DNA of 63,654 bases from Vibrio ezurae NBRC 102218 (GCF_000467185.1 NZ_BATM01000004.1:1-63654), one strand, 5' to 3'. Numbered from the stretch's first letter, positions 41,043 through 50,935 are shown. Numbers and translations: made by a program. The notes: generated by a model from the sequence alone, not told the origin.

Positions 41043-43037
41043 TTAAGCTAACAACTCTTTAGCTGTGTTTACTACGTTTTCAGTAGTGAAACCGAACATC
41101 TTGAACAACTCACCTGCTGGTGCAGATTCGCCGAATGTTGTCATGCCGATGATCTTGCCACCGAAGCCAACGTACTTGTACCAGAAGTCAGCAATACCGG
41201 CTTCTACAGCAATACGTTTAGTTACTGATGAAGGAAGTACTGACTCACGGTAAGCTTCGTCTTGCTTATCAAATGCATCTGTTGAAGGCATAGAGACAAC
41301 GCGTACTGCTTTGCCTGCCGCAGTAAGTTCAGCTTGCGCCGCTACTGCTAGTTCAACTTCAGAACCTGTTGCAATGATGATTAGCTCAGGAGTACCTGCG
41401 CAATCTTTTAGTACGTAACCGCCTTTTGCGATATCAGCTACTTGAGCAGCATCACGCTCTTGCTGTGCAAGGTTTTGACGAGAGAAGATAAGCGCAGATG
41501 GGCCATCTTTACGTTCGATAGCCAGTTTCCATGCTACTGCTGACTCAACTTGGTCACATGGACGCCATGTGCTCATGTTTGGAGTTAGACGTAGAGAAGC
41601 CACTTGCTCAACCGGTTGGTGAGTTGGGCCATCTTCACCCAGACCGATAGAGTCATGAGTATAAACTTGGATGTTCTGAACTTTCATTAGAGCAGCCATA
41701 CGCATTGCGTTACGTGCATATTCCATGAACATTAGGAAAGTTGCGCCGTATGGTACGAAACCACCGTGCAGAGCAATACCGTTCATGATAGCTGTCATAC
41801 CAAATTCACGTACGCCGTAGTGAATGTAGTTGCCAGAGAAGTCTGTTGCTTCAAGAGACTTAGAACCAGACCACATAGTCAAGTTAGAAGGCGCAAGGTC
41901 AGCAGAACCGCCCATGAATTCAGGAAGCATTTTACCAAACGCTTCTAGTGCATTTTGTGATGCTTTACGAGATGCGATGTTAGCAGGGTTCGCTTGCAGA
42001 TCAGCAATGATTTGGTTTGCTTGCTCTTCCCACTGTGCTGGAAGTTCGCCATTTACACGACGTTTTAGTTCAGCTGCTTCAGCAGGGTATGCTGCCGCGT
42101 AAGCGTCAAACTTAGCATTCCAAGCCGCTTCTTTTTCAGCGCCAGTTGCTTTTGCATCCCACTGTGCATAGATGTCAGCAGGAACTTCAAATGGTCCGTG
42201 CTCCCAACCTAGTGCCGCTTTAGTCGCAACGATTTCGTCTTGACCCAGTGGTGCACCGTGACAGTCGTGCGTACCCGCTTTGTTTGGAGAACCAAAGCCA
42301 ATCACTGTTTTAGTACAGATAAGTGTTGGGCGAGGGTCCGCTTTAGCTGCGATAATAGCCGCATTAATTGCTTCGCTATCATGGCCATCTACTGCTGGGA
42401 TTACGTGCCAGCCGTAAGCTTCAAAACGCTTAGGTGTATCGTCAGAGAACCAACCTTCAACTTCACCATCAATTGAGATGCCGTTGTCATCCCAGAAAGC
42501 AACCAGCTTACCAAGACCTAGAGTACCCGCAAGAGAACATGCCTCGTGTGAGATACCTTCCATCAGACAGCCATCACCCATGAACGCATAAGTGAAGTGG
42601 TCAACGATATCGTGGCCAGGCTTGTTAAACTGAGCCGCAAGTGCTTTTTCAGCCATCGCCATACCAACAGCATTAGTAATGCCTTGGCCTAATGGGCCTG
42701 TTGTTGTTTCGATACCCGGTGCATACCCGTATTCTGGGTGACCTGGAGTCTTAGAGTGCAACTGGCGGAAGTTTTTAAGGTCATCAATAGACAACTCATA
42801 ACCACTCAAATGAAGCAGAGAGTAGATCAGCATTGAACCATGACCATTTGAAAGGATAAAACGGTCACGATCAGCCCACTCTGGGTTTTGTGGGTTATGG
42901 TTTAGATGATCACGCCAAAGTACTTCAGCGATGTCAGCCATCCCCATTGGTGCGCCTGGGTGACCAGAGTTAGCTTGTTGAACACCATCCATGCTAAGAG
43001 CACGAATTGCATTGGCTAGATCTTTACGAGAAGACAT
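41043..43037 (-). CDS. tkt: Transketolase
   Basis: Transketolase moves two-carbon units between sugar phosphates, linking the pentose phosphate pathway and glycolysis, with thiamine diphosphate. The start at 43037 ([20 protein letters not shown]) gives 664 residues. An in-frame ATG at 43154 is rejected as it adds 39 unmatched residues. ThDP-binding GDGCLMEG (about 154) and the conserved catalytic Glu in GVREFGM (about 411) are present, along with TTGPLGQG (about 113). It is divergent from metK, an arrangement typical for Vibrio. Confidence 0.97.
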   Translation of the reverse strand: MSSRKDLANAIRALSMDGVQQANSGHPGAPMGMADIAEVLWRDHLNHNPQNPEWADRDRFILSNGHGSMLIYSLLHLSGYELSIDDLKNFRQLHSKTPGHPEYGYAPGIETTTGPLGQGITNAVGMAMAEKALAAQFNKPGHDIVDHFTYAFMGDGCLMEGISHEACSLAGTLGLGKLVAFWDDNGISIDGEVEGWFSDDTPKRFEAYGWHVIPAVDGHDSEAINAAIIAAKADPRPTLICTKTVIGFGSPNKAGTHDCHGAPLGQDEIVATKAALGWEHGPFEVPADIYAQWDAKATGAEKEAAWNAKFDAYAAAYPAEAAELKRRVNGELPAQWEEQANQIIADLQANPANIASRKASQNALEAFGKMLPEFMGGSADLAPSNLTMWSGSKSLEATDFSGNYIHYGVREFGMTAIMNGIALHGGFVPYGATFLMFMEYARNAMRMAALMKVQNIQVYTHDSIGLGEDGPTHQPVEQVASLRLTPNMSTWRPCDQVESAVAWKLAIERKDGPSALIFSRQNLAQQERDAAQVADIAKGGYVLKDCAGTPELIIIATGSEVELAVAAQAELTAAGKAVRVVSMPSTDAFDKQDEAYRESVLPSSVTKRIAVEAGIADFWYKYVGFGGKIIGMTTFGESAPAGELFKMFGFTTENVVNTAKELLA

Positions 43038-43285
43038 GTCTGCTCCTGAATGCATAAGCAATTTATAAAAAATAAGTCCTGTTCCCAACAGAGGATGTTG
43101 GGCGCTGTTATTGTCGCAAAGCCCCTCTATTACTGCAAACAGTTTCCCGAGCAAAATTCAAACTATGAGAGATAAATTTGCTTAACATCTCACTATATTT
43201 ATTAAAAAGTGATGTGACCCAGCGCAAATCTTTTACTCACTTAAATGGTAAAAAAGCTTGTATTTCGCATATTCAAAATTAGAAT

Positions 43286-43309
43286 AGACGTCTAGAAGTA
43301 GAAACACCT
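43286..43309 (+). promoter_or_regulatory. MetJ operator candidate upstream of metK
   Basis: AGACGTCT (43286-43293) is a perfect met box. AGAAGTAG (43294-43301) and AAACACCT (43302-43309) follow at the 8-base tandem spacing, each with 5 of 8 matches. MetJ controls metK in enterics. The site is 71 to 94 bases before the metK start. Confidence 0.7.
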
Positions 43310-43325
43310 ACTTAAAGTACAATTC

Positions 43326-43353
43326 AAAAGACGCCTACGATGATGCGTCTTTT
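43326..43353 (+). promoter_or_regulatory. Terminator-like hairpin in the metK leader
   Basis: AAAAGACGC (43326-43334) and GCGTCTTTT (43345-43353) form a 9-bp stem around a 10-base loop. The right arm ends in Ts, 26 bases before the metK ATG. It may be an attenuator or a terminator of a short upstream transcript. Confidence 0.45.
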
Positions 43354-43379
43354 CTTAAACCAGAATAAGGGAGCCCATC

Positions 43380-44531
43380 ATGGCTAAGCACCTGTTTACT
43401 TCTGAATCAGTATCAGAAGGCCATCCAGATAAAATCGCAGACCAAATCTCTGATGCGGTTCTAGATGCCATTATTGAGCAAGATCCAAAAGCTCGTGTTG
43501 CATGTGAAACTTACGTAAAAACTGGCATGGTAATGGTAGGTGGTGAAGTGACTACCTCTGCTTGGGTTGATATCGAAGAGCTAACGCGTCAAACCGTTCG
43601 TGAAATCGGTTATGTAAACTCTGAGATGGGCTTCGATGCTGACTCTTGTGCTGTATTAAATACTATCGGTAAGCAATCTCCAGATATCAACCAAGGTGTT
43701 GATAAAGCTGACCCTAAAGATCAAGGCGCTGGCGACCAAGGTATTATGTTTGGTTACGCGACTAACGAAACTGAAGTATTGATGCCTGCACCAATTACTT
43801 ACTCTCACCGCTTAGTTGAAAAACAAGCTGAAGTACGTAAAAACGGCACGCTACCTTGGTTGCGTCCTGATGCAAAATCTCAAGTTACCTTCCAATATGA
43901 CCAAGGTAAAATTGTCGGCATCGATGCTGTTGTTCTATCAACTCAGCACAGCGAAAGCGTTTCAACAGAAGAGCTTCGTGAAGCTGTGATGGAAACTATC
44001 ATCAAACCAGTACTTCCTGAGCAATGGTTAAACAAAGAAACTAAATTCTTTATTAACCCAACCGGTCGTTTCGTTATCGGTGGCCCAATGGGTGACTGTG
44101 GTCTAACTGGTCGTAAAATTATCGTTGATACCTACGGCGGCGCAGCTCGTCACGGTGGCGGTGCATTCTCTGGTAAAGATCCATCAAAAGTTGACCGTAG
44201 TGCGGCATACGCAGCTCGTTATGTAGCGAAAAACATCGTTGCTGCTGGCATGGCTGACCGTTGTGAAATCCAACTTTCTTACGCTATCGGTGTTGCTGAT
44301 CCAACATCAATCATGATTGAAACCTTCGGCACTGAAAAAGTAGCCCAAGAAATCATCATTGAAGCTGTTCGTCAAAACTTCGACCTACGCCCATACGGCT
44401 TACAAGAAATGCTGAACTTGCTACAACCTATCTACAAGAAAACAGCAGCTTACGGTCACTTTGGTCGTGAAGAATTCCCTTGGGAAGCGACAGACAAAGC
44501 AGCAATCCTTAAGGATTTTGCTGGTCTATAA
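43380..44531 (+). CDS. metK: S-adenosylmethionine synthetase
   Basis: MetK makes SAM from methionine and ATP, with K+ and Mg2+. The 383 residues show the signature [12 protein letters not shown] (about 117-128), [16 protein letters not shown] (about 258-273) and the N-terminal [17 protein letters not shown] (about 6-22). The RBS AAGGGAG precedes the ATG. It is divergent from tkt, has a MetJ box in its promoter, and ends at a strong terminator. Confidence 0.98.
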   Translation: MAKHLFTSESVSEGHPDKIADQISDAVLDAIIEQDPKARVACETYVKTGMVMVGGEVTTSAWVDIEELTRQTVREIGYVNSEMGFDADSCAVLNTIGKQSPDINQGVDKADPKDQGAGDQGIMFGYATNETEVLMPAPITYSHRLVEKQAEVRKNGTLPWLRPDAKSQVTFQYDQGKIVGIDAVVLSTQHSESVSTEELREAVMETIIKPVLPEQWLNKETKFFINPTGRFVIGGPMGDCGLTGRKIIVDTYGGAARHGGGAFSGKDPSKVDRSAAYAARYVAKNIVAAGMADRCEIQLSYAIGVADPTSIMIETFGTEKVAQEIIIEAVRQNFDLRPYGLQEMLNLLQPIYKKTAAYGHFGREEFPWEATDKAAILKDFAGL

Positions 44532-44556
44532 TCGACTAGATACGTCTATTTATATC

Positions 44557-44586
44557 AACCTCAGCCTTTGTGCTGAGGTTTTTTTT
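44557..44586 (+). terminator. Terminator of metK
   Basis: AACCTCAGC (44557-44565) and GCTGAGGTT (44572-44580) form a 9-bp stem, followed by eight Ts counted from the stem end. Confidence 0.93.
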
Positions 44587-44649
44587 GCTCTCCATTTGCT
44601 CCTGTCACCTACCCCCTTCTGATTATTTTTCATGCAAAATTTGTAATTT

Positions 44650-44671
44650 TAACTATCCACAACGATAGTTA
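44650..44671 (+). promoter_or_regulatory. Dyad upstream of the DUF2189 gene
   Basis: TAACTATC (44650-44657) and GATAGTTA (44664-44671) are perfect inverted repeats separated by 6 bases. This is a classic operator shape; it could equally be an RNA hairpin in the leader. Confidence 0.4.
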
Positions 44672-44697
44672 TGAAAGTTAAAAAACTGTTAAATGGA

Positions 44698-44717
44698 TCA
44701 CCTTTTTAGTCAGGTGA
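44698..44717 (+). promoter_or_regulatory. Second dyad upstream of the DUF2189 gene
   Basis: TCACCT (44698-44703) pairs with AGGTGA (44712-44717), and a GG/CC pair across a bulged A extends the stem. It follows the first dyad by 26 bases. Confidence 0.3.
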
Positions 44718-44818
44718 CCAAATACTAGCAGATAGACTCTATTTAGATTTCTGATACAAAATTTCAGTTATCCAATGCTTAAGAGTCAATATTACGGGAC
44801 TCAATCAGGAGGATTATC

Positions 44819-45613
44819 ATGCCTCGTACATACGATGACAGTGATTTTCATAAAGCATCTGAAATCAAAAACAGTGAATACGCAAAAACACTGCCCTGCA
44901 ATAAAATCAGCATTAGTGACCCTTTCCAATGGTTAGCACTAGGTTTAAACGATCTAGTCAGATCTCCTATTATTAGCCTCTTTTATGGCACTTGTTTCGC
45001 CATTGCTGCCGCTGGCATCGTTGGCCTCATATACTTACAAGGCAACCATCCGCACCTAGTAATACTGCCCGCGCTCATTATCTATATGCTCATTGGGCCA
45101 TTTTTAGCGCTAGGGTTATACGATGTCAGTTGGGCAAGAGAAAGAGGCAAACAACCCAACCTACTGCATTCGATGAAAGCCATCGGTCGTAACTCCACAT
45201 CACAATGGAGCTTTGCGGTGTTGCTGGTTGTCGCCATGATATTTTGGATGAGAATAGCCTCACTACTGCATGCTTTATACCCTTCCGTAGAAGGCGCCAG
45301 TATCATCGAATTTGCGCCATTTCTTATTACCGGTTCCATAACAGGGTTTATTTTGGCATCCGTGGTATTTAGCATTGCGGTTTTCTCAATGCCTTTAATG
45401 CTAGAAAGGCGAGTTGATATTATGACCGCAATATTTTCCAGTTTTAATGCGGTTAAAAACAACCCCGGCCCAATGCTAGTTTGGGCGGCCATTATTTGTG
45501 GGGGTGTTTTAATAGGCTTTGCCACCTACGGGATAGGAATGATAGTCACTATGCCCATTCTAGGTTACGGCACATGGCATGCTTATCACGCGACGATTCA
45601 GAAAAAGAGTTAG
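44819..45613 (+). CDS. DUF2189 membrane protein
   Basis: This 264-residue polytopic protein has the DUF2189 pattern: a short polar N-terminus, then FQWLALGLNDLVRSPIIS (about 36-53), followed by six TM segments (about 55-75, 80-100, 135-155, 170-205, 220-245). The C-terminal MLVWAAIICGGVLIGFATYG is typical. DUF2189 proteins are of unknown function; some are encoded near cytochrome oxidase genes. A strong RBS (CAGGAGG) precedes the ATG and a terminator follows. The unusual leader is described separately. Confidence 0.85.
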   Translation: MPRTYDDSDFHKASEIKNSEYAKTLPCNKISISDPFQWLALGLNDLVRSPIISLFYGTCFAIAAAGIVGLIYLQGNHPHLVILPALIIYMLIGPFLALGLYDVSWARERGKQPNLLHSMKAIGRNSTSQWSFAVLLVVAMIFWMRIASLLHALYPSVEGASIIEFAPFLITGSITGFILASVVFSIAVFSMPLMLERRVDIMTAIFSSFNAVKNNPGPMLVWAAIICGGVLIGFATYGIGMIVTMPILGYGTWHAYHATIQKKS

Positions 45614-45646
45614 CGTTTTTGCGGGATAAAAGAGACGCAATATGGC

Positions 45647-45680
45647 AATTGCCCACCGATAAATTGGTGGGCAATTTTTT
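45647..45680 (+). terminator. Terminator of the DUF2189 gene
   Basis: AATTGCCCACC (45647-45657) and GGTGGGCAATT (45666-45676) form an 11-bp stem with an 8-base loop and a T run. Confidence 0.92.
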
Positions 45681-45750
45681 AGTAATAATTGTTGGAAGAT
45701 AATGAAGGTTGAGCGTTTTCTGTAAAGGTTTTTGGGCCGAAATTTATTCG

Positions 45751-46428
45751 TTAATTATCACAAAAATGAGTACGTGCTGACTGAGTAATTTCAGTTGAAA
45801 GCGTCCACATCAGCTCCGTAACTTCCTCGATATAAGCGACTGAAATATCTATTTGAGAACCATTCATTCTTAAACCATCTGTTTGTTCTATAAACTTTGA
45901 CTTCACAGCTTTTCCACCATAATGAGCCCAATCAATACGAACGAGACGTACTTCATCATTAAGCCGATTAAAAGCATTTGTAAATCGCTCAGAAGGTTCT
46001 GAAACAACTCCAATTGCTTGTAAGCTTAAAATCATATAAGCGAGGTCACTAGAACCTTTTTCTCGTTTTATAGACTTCGCTCCGACCTTATTTGCAAGCC
46101 TGCTATAGTATGTGTTGATTTCATTATCAAACATTGACCAAGTGCTTAAAAGCATTGCTTGTCTTTGGTACATTGGCATTACAGTAGTAAAAGTCTCTTT
46201 GACATCATATGCATCTTGTGCGATTCCAGCAATATGTTGCTTCTCGACTTCGACAACCTCACCTTCATCTCCAGCCCATCGCTGAACAAATACTGTCTCA
46301 GTACACTTTTCAATGTGCTGTTCTATATTTTCGACAAACTCATCAACGAACTCTAATTGCTTACGATTAAATGCTCGAAGTAAATTCAATTCTTCTGGTA
46401 CAAAAAACAAATGACTATTCTTGAACAT
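45751..46428 (-). CDS. Hypothetical protein with HEPN-like R-x4-H motif
   Basis: The 225-residue protein was not recognised. It looks mostly helical and soluble, with no signal peptide or TM. Around residues 155-172 it reads NRLNDEVRLVRIDWAHYGG, in which Arg164 and His169 fit the R-x4-6-H motif of HEPN ribonucleases. Those domains occur in toxins and phage-defence proteins. One short motif is weak evidence. An AGAGG ribosome site precedes the ATG. It lies in an accessory interval with another orphan gene on the same strand, and a perfect palindrome lies 26 bases upstream. Confidence 0.65.
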   Translation of the reverse strand: MFKNSHLFFVPEELNLLRAFNRKQLEFVDEFVENIEQHIEKCTETVFVQRWAGDEGEVVEVEKQHIAGIAQDAYDVKETFTTVMPMYQRQAMLLSTWSMFDNEINTYYSRLANKVGAKSIKREKGSSDLAYMILSLQAIGVVSEPSERFTNAFNRLNDEVRLVRIDWAHYGGKAVKSKFIEQTDGLRMNGSQIDISVAYIEEVTELMWTLSTEITQSARTHFCDN

Positions 46429-46453
46429 TATTACCTCTTAATTGATGGAATTA

Positions 46454-46466
46454 GAACAGACTGTTC
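46454..46466 (-). promoter_or_regulatory. Palindrome upstream of the HEPN-like gene
   Basis: GAACAGACTGTTC is a perfect 6+1+6 palindrome, ending 25 bases upstream of the gene start at 46428. It may be an operator. It does not match LexA (CTGT-N8-ACAG). Confidence 0.35.
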
Positions 46467-46531
46467 AAACTTTACTAAACTGTGCTTACGAACAACATGA
46501 CCAAACATACTGAACTTCAAACCAAAAGTGG

Positions 46532-46548
46532 CGAACGTTACACGTTCG
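46532..46548 (-). other. Short hairpin after the 247-residue orphan gene
   Basis: CGAACG (46532-46537) and CGTTCG (46543-46548) pair around TTACA, 14 bases beyond the stop codon on the minus strand. No T run of note follows, so this is at best a weak terminator. Confidence 0.3.
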
Positions 46549-46561
46549 TTTAAGCAATTTA

Positions 46562-47305
46562 TTAACCACCTAGATCAATACCAAGTAATTTTGATATTGG
46601 GTTACCTGCTAATCTATCTACTTGTCTTGCCGTATCTAGAGTTTTATTAATGAACTCAAGTAAGCCAAAGTAATTATTTAAAATTCCTTCATTGATGACA
46701 GCATTAGATGATTTAATTTTTTCTTTATTGAAGATTAAAGTGCCAATATTAAGCTGAATTTGTTGTTCTATACCGTCAATACCATTAATTTTGTAGAGTA
46801 ATAGTGACTGCCTTAACCCTTCCAGGTTTCGTATAAATATTTCTTTTAATGGTGTATCCAAGTCACTGGTTAAGACTTCATCCGACAACTGTTCTAGCAT
46901 CGACTTTATTTTATCGAAATCTTCAGCGTTCAAGCTTGTAGCTTGATGTACACGACTTAACTTATCCGAACAGATATTGAGCCCATATATAGTCACATCA
47001 TCTAATAAATGTTTTGAGGAGTGCCACGATGTTTCTAAATTAAGAGTTGACAACATGCGCTCTACATTTACGAATGGTTTTAGAAAAAGTTGATGGTCAA
47101 TATCATCGATTTCAGTCAGTTGCTTCTTCGTTTGATCACTTAGCCTGATGAGTTCAGCAAGCATTAACAGCAAAGAGCCTGAATCACTCTCGGGAATATC
47201 AAAAACCGAAGCCCATACCTGCCTCGTCCTTAGCTTTTCTGACTTAGATTTTGCCTCTGTCAGAATATCTAGCAAACGCCCAGCAGCGTCTGACTTTACT
47301 CTCAT
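46562..47305 (-). CDS. Hypothetical helical protein, 247 residues
   Basis: I do not recognise this protein. It appears to be all-helical with no signal peptide or TM. Heptad-like runs of Leu/Ile (LLLMLAELIRLSDQTKKQL about 45-63; KIKSMLEQLSDEVL about 130-143) suggest helical bundles. The C-terminus is Gly-rich, ending LLGIDLGG. An AGGGAG ribosome site precedes the ATG. It lies upstream of the HEPN-like gene on the same strand, separated by 133 bases, and the interval has none of the core genes found on either side. The partners could form a two-gene unit. Confidence 0.6.
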   Translation of the reverse strand: MRVKSDAAGRLLDILTEAKSKSEKLRTRQVWASVFDIPESDSGSLLLMLAELIRLSDQTKKQLTEIDDIDHQLFLKPFVNVERMLSTLNLETSWHSSKHLLDDVTIYGLNICSDKLSRVHQATSLNAEDFDKIKSMLEQLSDEVLTSDLDTPLKEIFIRNLEGLRQSLLLYKINGIDGIEQQIQLNIGTLIFNKEKIKSSNAVINEGILNNYFGLLEFINKTLDTARQVDRLAGNPISKLLGIDLGG

Positions 47306-47797
47306 ATCATCTCCCTAAAACATAACTCATGCCTATAACACCTTGAAGGTTTACACTTTATAGACGAAATTTTCTGTGTTTGCATTCCATCCATGTTGCT
47401 GCCACTCACTATAAAACTCAATTGATATCAACCTATTGTGTGAATTGACTGAGAGTTTAGGGGAGAACTTCAAAAAAATTCCGTATACAAGCCAAAGTAT
47501 GGATAATTTGGTACAGTGATTGCCTGACGATCGGTTCATTGAATTTAAGAAACCTCGAAGTATTTCTGTGTTCATCTAAAGTCGGCTATAACATACCGTT
47601 AAACAACGTTTTAGTGCTCCTATCCCACAGCCAAAAACACTCAATCTTTAATACCTTCCAACAATAATACTCATCCATATTTTTACCCGCACTTCTACCT
47701 GAGCTATTTACCCCAAAGCATCCATCACGAACTTTGTATCCAAAGAGAGATTAAGCTAAAGTTGTACCCGTTTTAAATCGATAGCCAAAACCACTGC
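47306..47797. other. Gene-poor stretch before sprT
   Basis: Nothing convincing was found in these 492 bases. A 74-codon frame on the minus strand (47351-47575) lacks a ribosome site and resembles nothing known to me. The right part must hold the sprT promoter. It may be debris of a former insertion. Confidence 0.45.
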
Positions 47798-48292
47798 ATG
47801 ACGCCAATTCAATACCAATTGCTTAGAAAAGCCACAGCACTCATCAAAGTGGCTAATGCTCACTTTGAGCGACAGTTTTCAATTCCTACGATTGAAACTG
47901 ATATGCGTGGTAAGGCGGCTGGAAAAGCCTTTTTGCAGTTGAATACGATAAAGCTGAATCGCGTATTGCTGGCGGAAAACCAACAAGAATTTATTGAGCA
48001 CGTTCTGCCTCACGAAGTTGCGCACTTAATCACTCATCAAGTGTTTGGGCGAGTGAGGCCGCACGGTAAAGAGTGGCAATACGTTATGTCTAAAGTGTTT
48101 GGTATCAAACCAGATCGTACGCATTCTATGGATGTGAGTTCGGTGCAGGGCAAGACGTTTGAGTATCAGTGCCCCTGCCGCCAGTATCCTTTATCGATAC
48201 GTCGTCACAATAAAGTGCTGCGAGGGGAGACTCATTATTCTTGTCGCAACTGTGGCAATGAACTTAAATTTACTGGTAAGCAACTCAGTTAA
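47798..48292 (+). CDS. sprT: SprT-like zinc metalloprotein
   Basis: SprT family proteins carry a Zn-binding HExxH and are related to the DNA-protein crosslink protease SPRTN. The bacterial role is poorly defined. The 164 residues have HEVAH (72-76) with the third ligand region near 80-90, and a C-terminal zinc ribbon with CPC and CRNC pairs (about 126-152). It lies upstream of endA, the order seen in Vibrio and E. coli. Confidence 0.93.
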   Translation: MTPIQYQLLRKATALIKVANAHFERQFSIPTIETDMRGKAAGKAFLQLNTIKLNRVLLAENQQEFIEHVLPHEVAHLITHQVFGRVRPHGKEWQYVMSKVFGIKPDRTHSMDVSSVQGKTFEYQCPCRQYPLSIRRHNKVLRGETHYSCRNCGNELKFTGKQLS

Positions 48293-48406
48293 TAACATAA
48301 TAGTAATCTATAACTGCAAGGCGGGATTAGGCTGAACAAGAACTGGTCAAAGCGTCAAAGTGGCTGTATTCTCTGCGCTGTTTTTTCCCAACTGCCGTAA
48401 TTACTC

Positions 48407-49102
48407 TTGAAACGTTATATTCTCCCTATCATTAGCCTACTGCTGATCTCACTATCAGTGCATGCTAAGCCACACTCTTTTTATCAATCTAAACGACTGG
48501 CTGTTGGTATCTATCAGCAACACCCTGAAACCTTCTATTGTGGATGCAAAATAGATTGGCAAGGCAAAAAGGGCAAACCGCAATTATCCGATTGTGGTTA
48601 TCAAGTACGTAAACAAGAACGTCGCGCCAATCGCATTGAGTGGGAGCACATTGTGCCTGCTGCGCAACTGGGTAATCAGCGACAATGTTGGCAACACGGC
48701 GGACGCTCTAATTGCACCAAAAGCGATCCTGTTTATAAAGAGATGGAAGCGGATTTACATAACTTAGTGCCTGCCATTGGTGAAGTTAATGGTGACCGTT
48801 CTAACTACTCTTTTACTCAGTGGAATGGCAACCGTGGAGTAAGCTACGGTCAATGCCATATGCAAGTCAGCTTCAAAGACGACAAAGTGATGCCACCGAA
48901 ACGTGCTCGCGGTGCTATCGCTCGAACCTACTTATATATGGCACAGCATTACCCTATCAAGATATCAGCGCAGCAAATCAAACTGATGCAAGCATGGAAT
49001 AAAACCTATGCCGTGACTGATTGGGAATGTCAGCGCAACCAAATGATCGATAAAATTCAAGGCAACTCAAACCCATTTGTTGACCAAGAGTGCAAACATT
49101 AG
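48407..49102 (+). CDS. endA: Periplasmic endonuclease I
   Basis: EndA is a secreted or periplasmic DNase that cuts double-stranded DNA; in Vibrio the homologue Dns limits natural transformation. The 231-residue protein starts at a TTG codon; no later Met lies before the mature sequence. It has a signal peptide (hydrophobic residues 4-18, cleavage after SVHA) and the nuclease motif [10 protein letters not shown] (about 75-84), followed by N-containing [10 protein letters not shown] (about 125). Eight Cys residues suggest disulfides. It follows sprT and precedes rsmE. Confidence 0.93.
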   Translation: MKRYILPIISLLLISLSVHAKPHSFYQSKRLAVGIYQQHPETFYCGCKIDWQGKKGKPQLSDCGYQVRKQERRANRIEWEHIVPAAQLGNQRQCWQHGGRSNCTKSDPVYKEMEADLHNLVPAIGEVNGDRSNYSFTQWNGNRGVSYGQCHMQVSFKDDKVMPPKRARGAIARTYLYMAQHYPIKISAQQIKLMQAWNKTYAVTDWECQRNQMIDKIQGNSNPFVDQECKH

Positions 49103-49197
49103 ATAAATCCTGTCACGCAGACGAAGCGACACCTCTTGTTATTTGCTAACATGGCAACCATATTTATTTTGTTAAGTTAGTTACAGGTGTAGTTTTA

Positions 49198-49929
49198 ATG
49201 CGCATTCCTAGGATATATCATCCTGAATCTTTATCTTCAGCCACACACATTCAGCTATGCGATGATGCAGCAGGGCACATTGGACGTGTGTTACGAATGC
49301 AGGTAGGCCAAGCGATTTCACTCTTTGATGGTAGCAATGTTGAGTATTCTGCTGTCATTACCGAGGTCTCCAAGAAAAATGTCGCGGTTGAGATACAAGA
49401 TTCCAAACAACACAATGTAGAATCGCCACTGGATATCCACTTAGGGCAAGTGGTCTCTCGCGGCGACAAAATGGAATTCACCATTCAAAAATCGGTGGAG
49501 CTTGGTGTCAATACGATCACTCCACTTATTTCTGAGCGTTGTGGCGTGAAACTAGACCAAAAACGTTTCGAGAAAAAGCTGCAACAGTGGCAAAAAATCG
49601 CTATTGCCGCCTGTGAGCAAAGTGGTCGAAATACCGTGCCCGTCATCCGTCCTATCATGCCTCTAGAGCAGTGGTGCCAAGAAGAATATCAAGGGTTGAA
49701 ACTCAATCTTCACCCTAGAGCTCCCTACTCTATCAACACCCTTCCTCAGCCAATCACTGAAGTGAAATTATTAATTGGCCCAGAGGGTGGACTTTCTGAG
49801 TCAGAAATTGACATGACCACAGAATATAACTTTGAACAAACATTATTAGGCCCGCGCGTTCTTAGAACAGAAACCGCGGCCCTAACAGCCATAACCGCAC
49901 TCCAAGTTCGCTTTGGCGATCTTGGCTAG
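49198..49929 (+). CDS. rsmE: 16S rRNA (uracil-1498-N3)-methyltransferase RsmE
   Basis: RsmE makes m3U1498 in 16S rRNA. The 243-residue protein has an N-terminal PUA-like domain and a C-terminal SPOUT domain with the SAM-binding knot: [14 protein letters not shown] (about residues 197-210) and [16 protein letters not shown] (about 222-237). It lies 9 bases before gshB, as in E. coli, and probably shares its transcript. Confidence 0.96.
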   Translation: MRIPRIYHPESLSSATHIQLCDDAAGHIGRVLRMQVGQAISLFDGSNVEYSAVITEVSKKNVAVEIQDSKQHNVESPLDIHLGQVVSRGDKMEFTIQKSVELGVNTITPLISERCGVKLDQKRFEKKLQQWQKIAIAACEQSGRNTVPVIRPIMPLEQWCQEEYQGLKLNLHPRAPYSINTLPQPITEVKLLIGPEGGLSESEIDMTTEYNFEQTLLGPRVLRTETAALTAITALQVRFGDLG

Positions 49930-49938
49930 GAGAAATAA

Positions 49939-50886
49939 ATGATTAAGATCGGCATAGTGATGGACCCTATTTCGTCCATCAATATTAAAAAAGACTCTAG
50001 CTTTGCCATGCTTTTAGAAGCGCAAAAACGTGGTTATGAAATCCACTATATGGAAATGAATGATCTGCATTTAGATCAAGGTGTGGCCGTTGCGGATACC
50101 AAAACTCTAAAAGTAGAGAAAAACCCTGACAATTGGTTTGAGTTCCTTTCAGAGCAAACCATCCGCTTGTCTGATCTTGACGCTATATTAATGCGTAAAG
50201 ATCCTCCGTTTGATACTGAATTCATCTACGCAACTTACATTCTTGAGCGCGCAGAAGTTGAAGGCACCTTGATTGTCAACAAGCCACAAAGCCTACGTGA
50301 TTGTAACGAAAAGCTCTACACAGCATGGTTTGCAGACATGACCCCAACCACCATCGTGACTCGCAAAGCAGACAAAATCAAAGCCTTCCACGAGCAACAC
50401 AGAGATGTAATTCTAAAACCTCTAGATGGTATGGGCGGCGCGTCAATCTTCCGCGTTAAAGAAGGCGATCCTAACGTATCTGTTATTATCGAAACCTTAA
50501 CCAATCACGGCCAAAACTACGCCATGGCGCAAGCATTTGTGCCAGATATCAGCAATGGTGACAAGCGCATCTTAATTGTTGACGGTGAGCCAATGCCATA
50601 CTGCCTAGCTCGTATTCCAGCCAAAGGTGAGACTCGTGGCAACCTAGCGGCTGGCGGTCGTGGTGAAGCTCGTCCTTTAAGTGACACTGACTTTGCCATC
50701 GCCAACGCAATTGGGCCTACTCTTAAAGAAAAGGGCTTAATCTTTGTCGGCTTAGATGTCATTGGTGATAAAGTCACTGAAATCAACGTCACTAGTCCAA
50801 CTTGTATTGTAGAAATCGAAACGGAATTTGGTATCTCAATTACCGGTAAATTGATGGATGCTATCGAGCGTCGCATCGCAAAATAA
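49939..50886 (+). CDS. gshB: Glutathione synthetase
   Basis: GshB joins gamma-glutamylcysteine and glycine with ATP. The 315-residue ATP-grasp protein begins MIKIGIVMDPISSINIKKDS. It has the ATP-binding VILKPLDGMGGASIFRV (about 154-170) and the Arg/Gly-rich loop RIPAKGETRGNLAAGGRGE (about 227-245). VGLDVIGDKVTEINVTSPT (about 270-288) carries the Mg2+ ligands. A weak hairpin terminator follows. Confidence 0.97.
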   Translation: MIKIGIVMDPISSINIKKDSSFAMLLEAQKRGYEIHYMEMNDLHLDQGVAVADTKTLKVEKNPDNWFEFLSEQTIRLSDLDAILMRKDPPFDTEFIYATYILERAEVEGTLIVNKPQSLRDCNEKLYTAWFADMTPTTIVTRKADKIKAFHEQHRDVILKPLDGMGGASIFRVKEGDPNVSVIIETLTNHGQNYAMAQAFVPDISNGDKRILIVDGEPMPYCLARIPAKGETRGNLAAGGRGEARPLSDTDFAIANAIGPTLKEKGLIFVGLDVIGDKVTEINVTSPTCIVEIETEFGISITGKLMDAIERRIAK

Positions 50887-50910
50887 TCCGTCATACTGAC
50901 ATTATTGATA

Positions 50911-50935
50911 GCCACCTTAATCGGTGGCTTGTTTT
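50911..50935 (+). terminator. Weak terminator after gshB
   Basis: GCCACC (50911-50916) and GGTGGC (50923-50928) pair around 6 bases, followed by TTGTTTT. Some read-through into yqgE is likely. Confidence 0.6.

Noticed and set aside
43155..43379. SAM riboswitch before metK
   Set aside because: No SAM-I, SAM-II or SAM-IV consensus was seen; a MetJ box explains control.
46441..46561. attC-like integron cassette site
   Set aside because: The inverted repeat CGAACG/CGTTCG lacks the paired GTTRRRY and RYYYAAC core sites.
47351..47575. 74-codon minus-strand frame as a gene
   Set aside because: No ribosome site, no recognised motif and no neighbour overlap; it may be chance.
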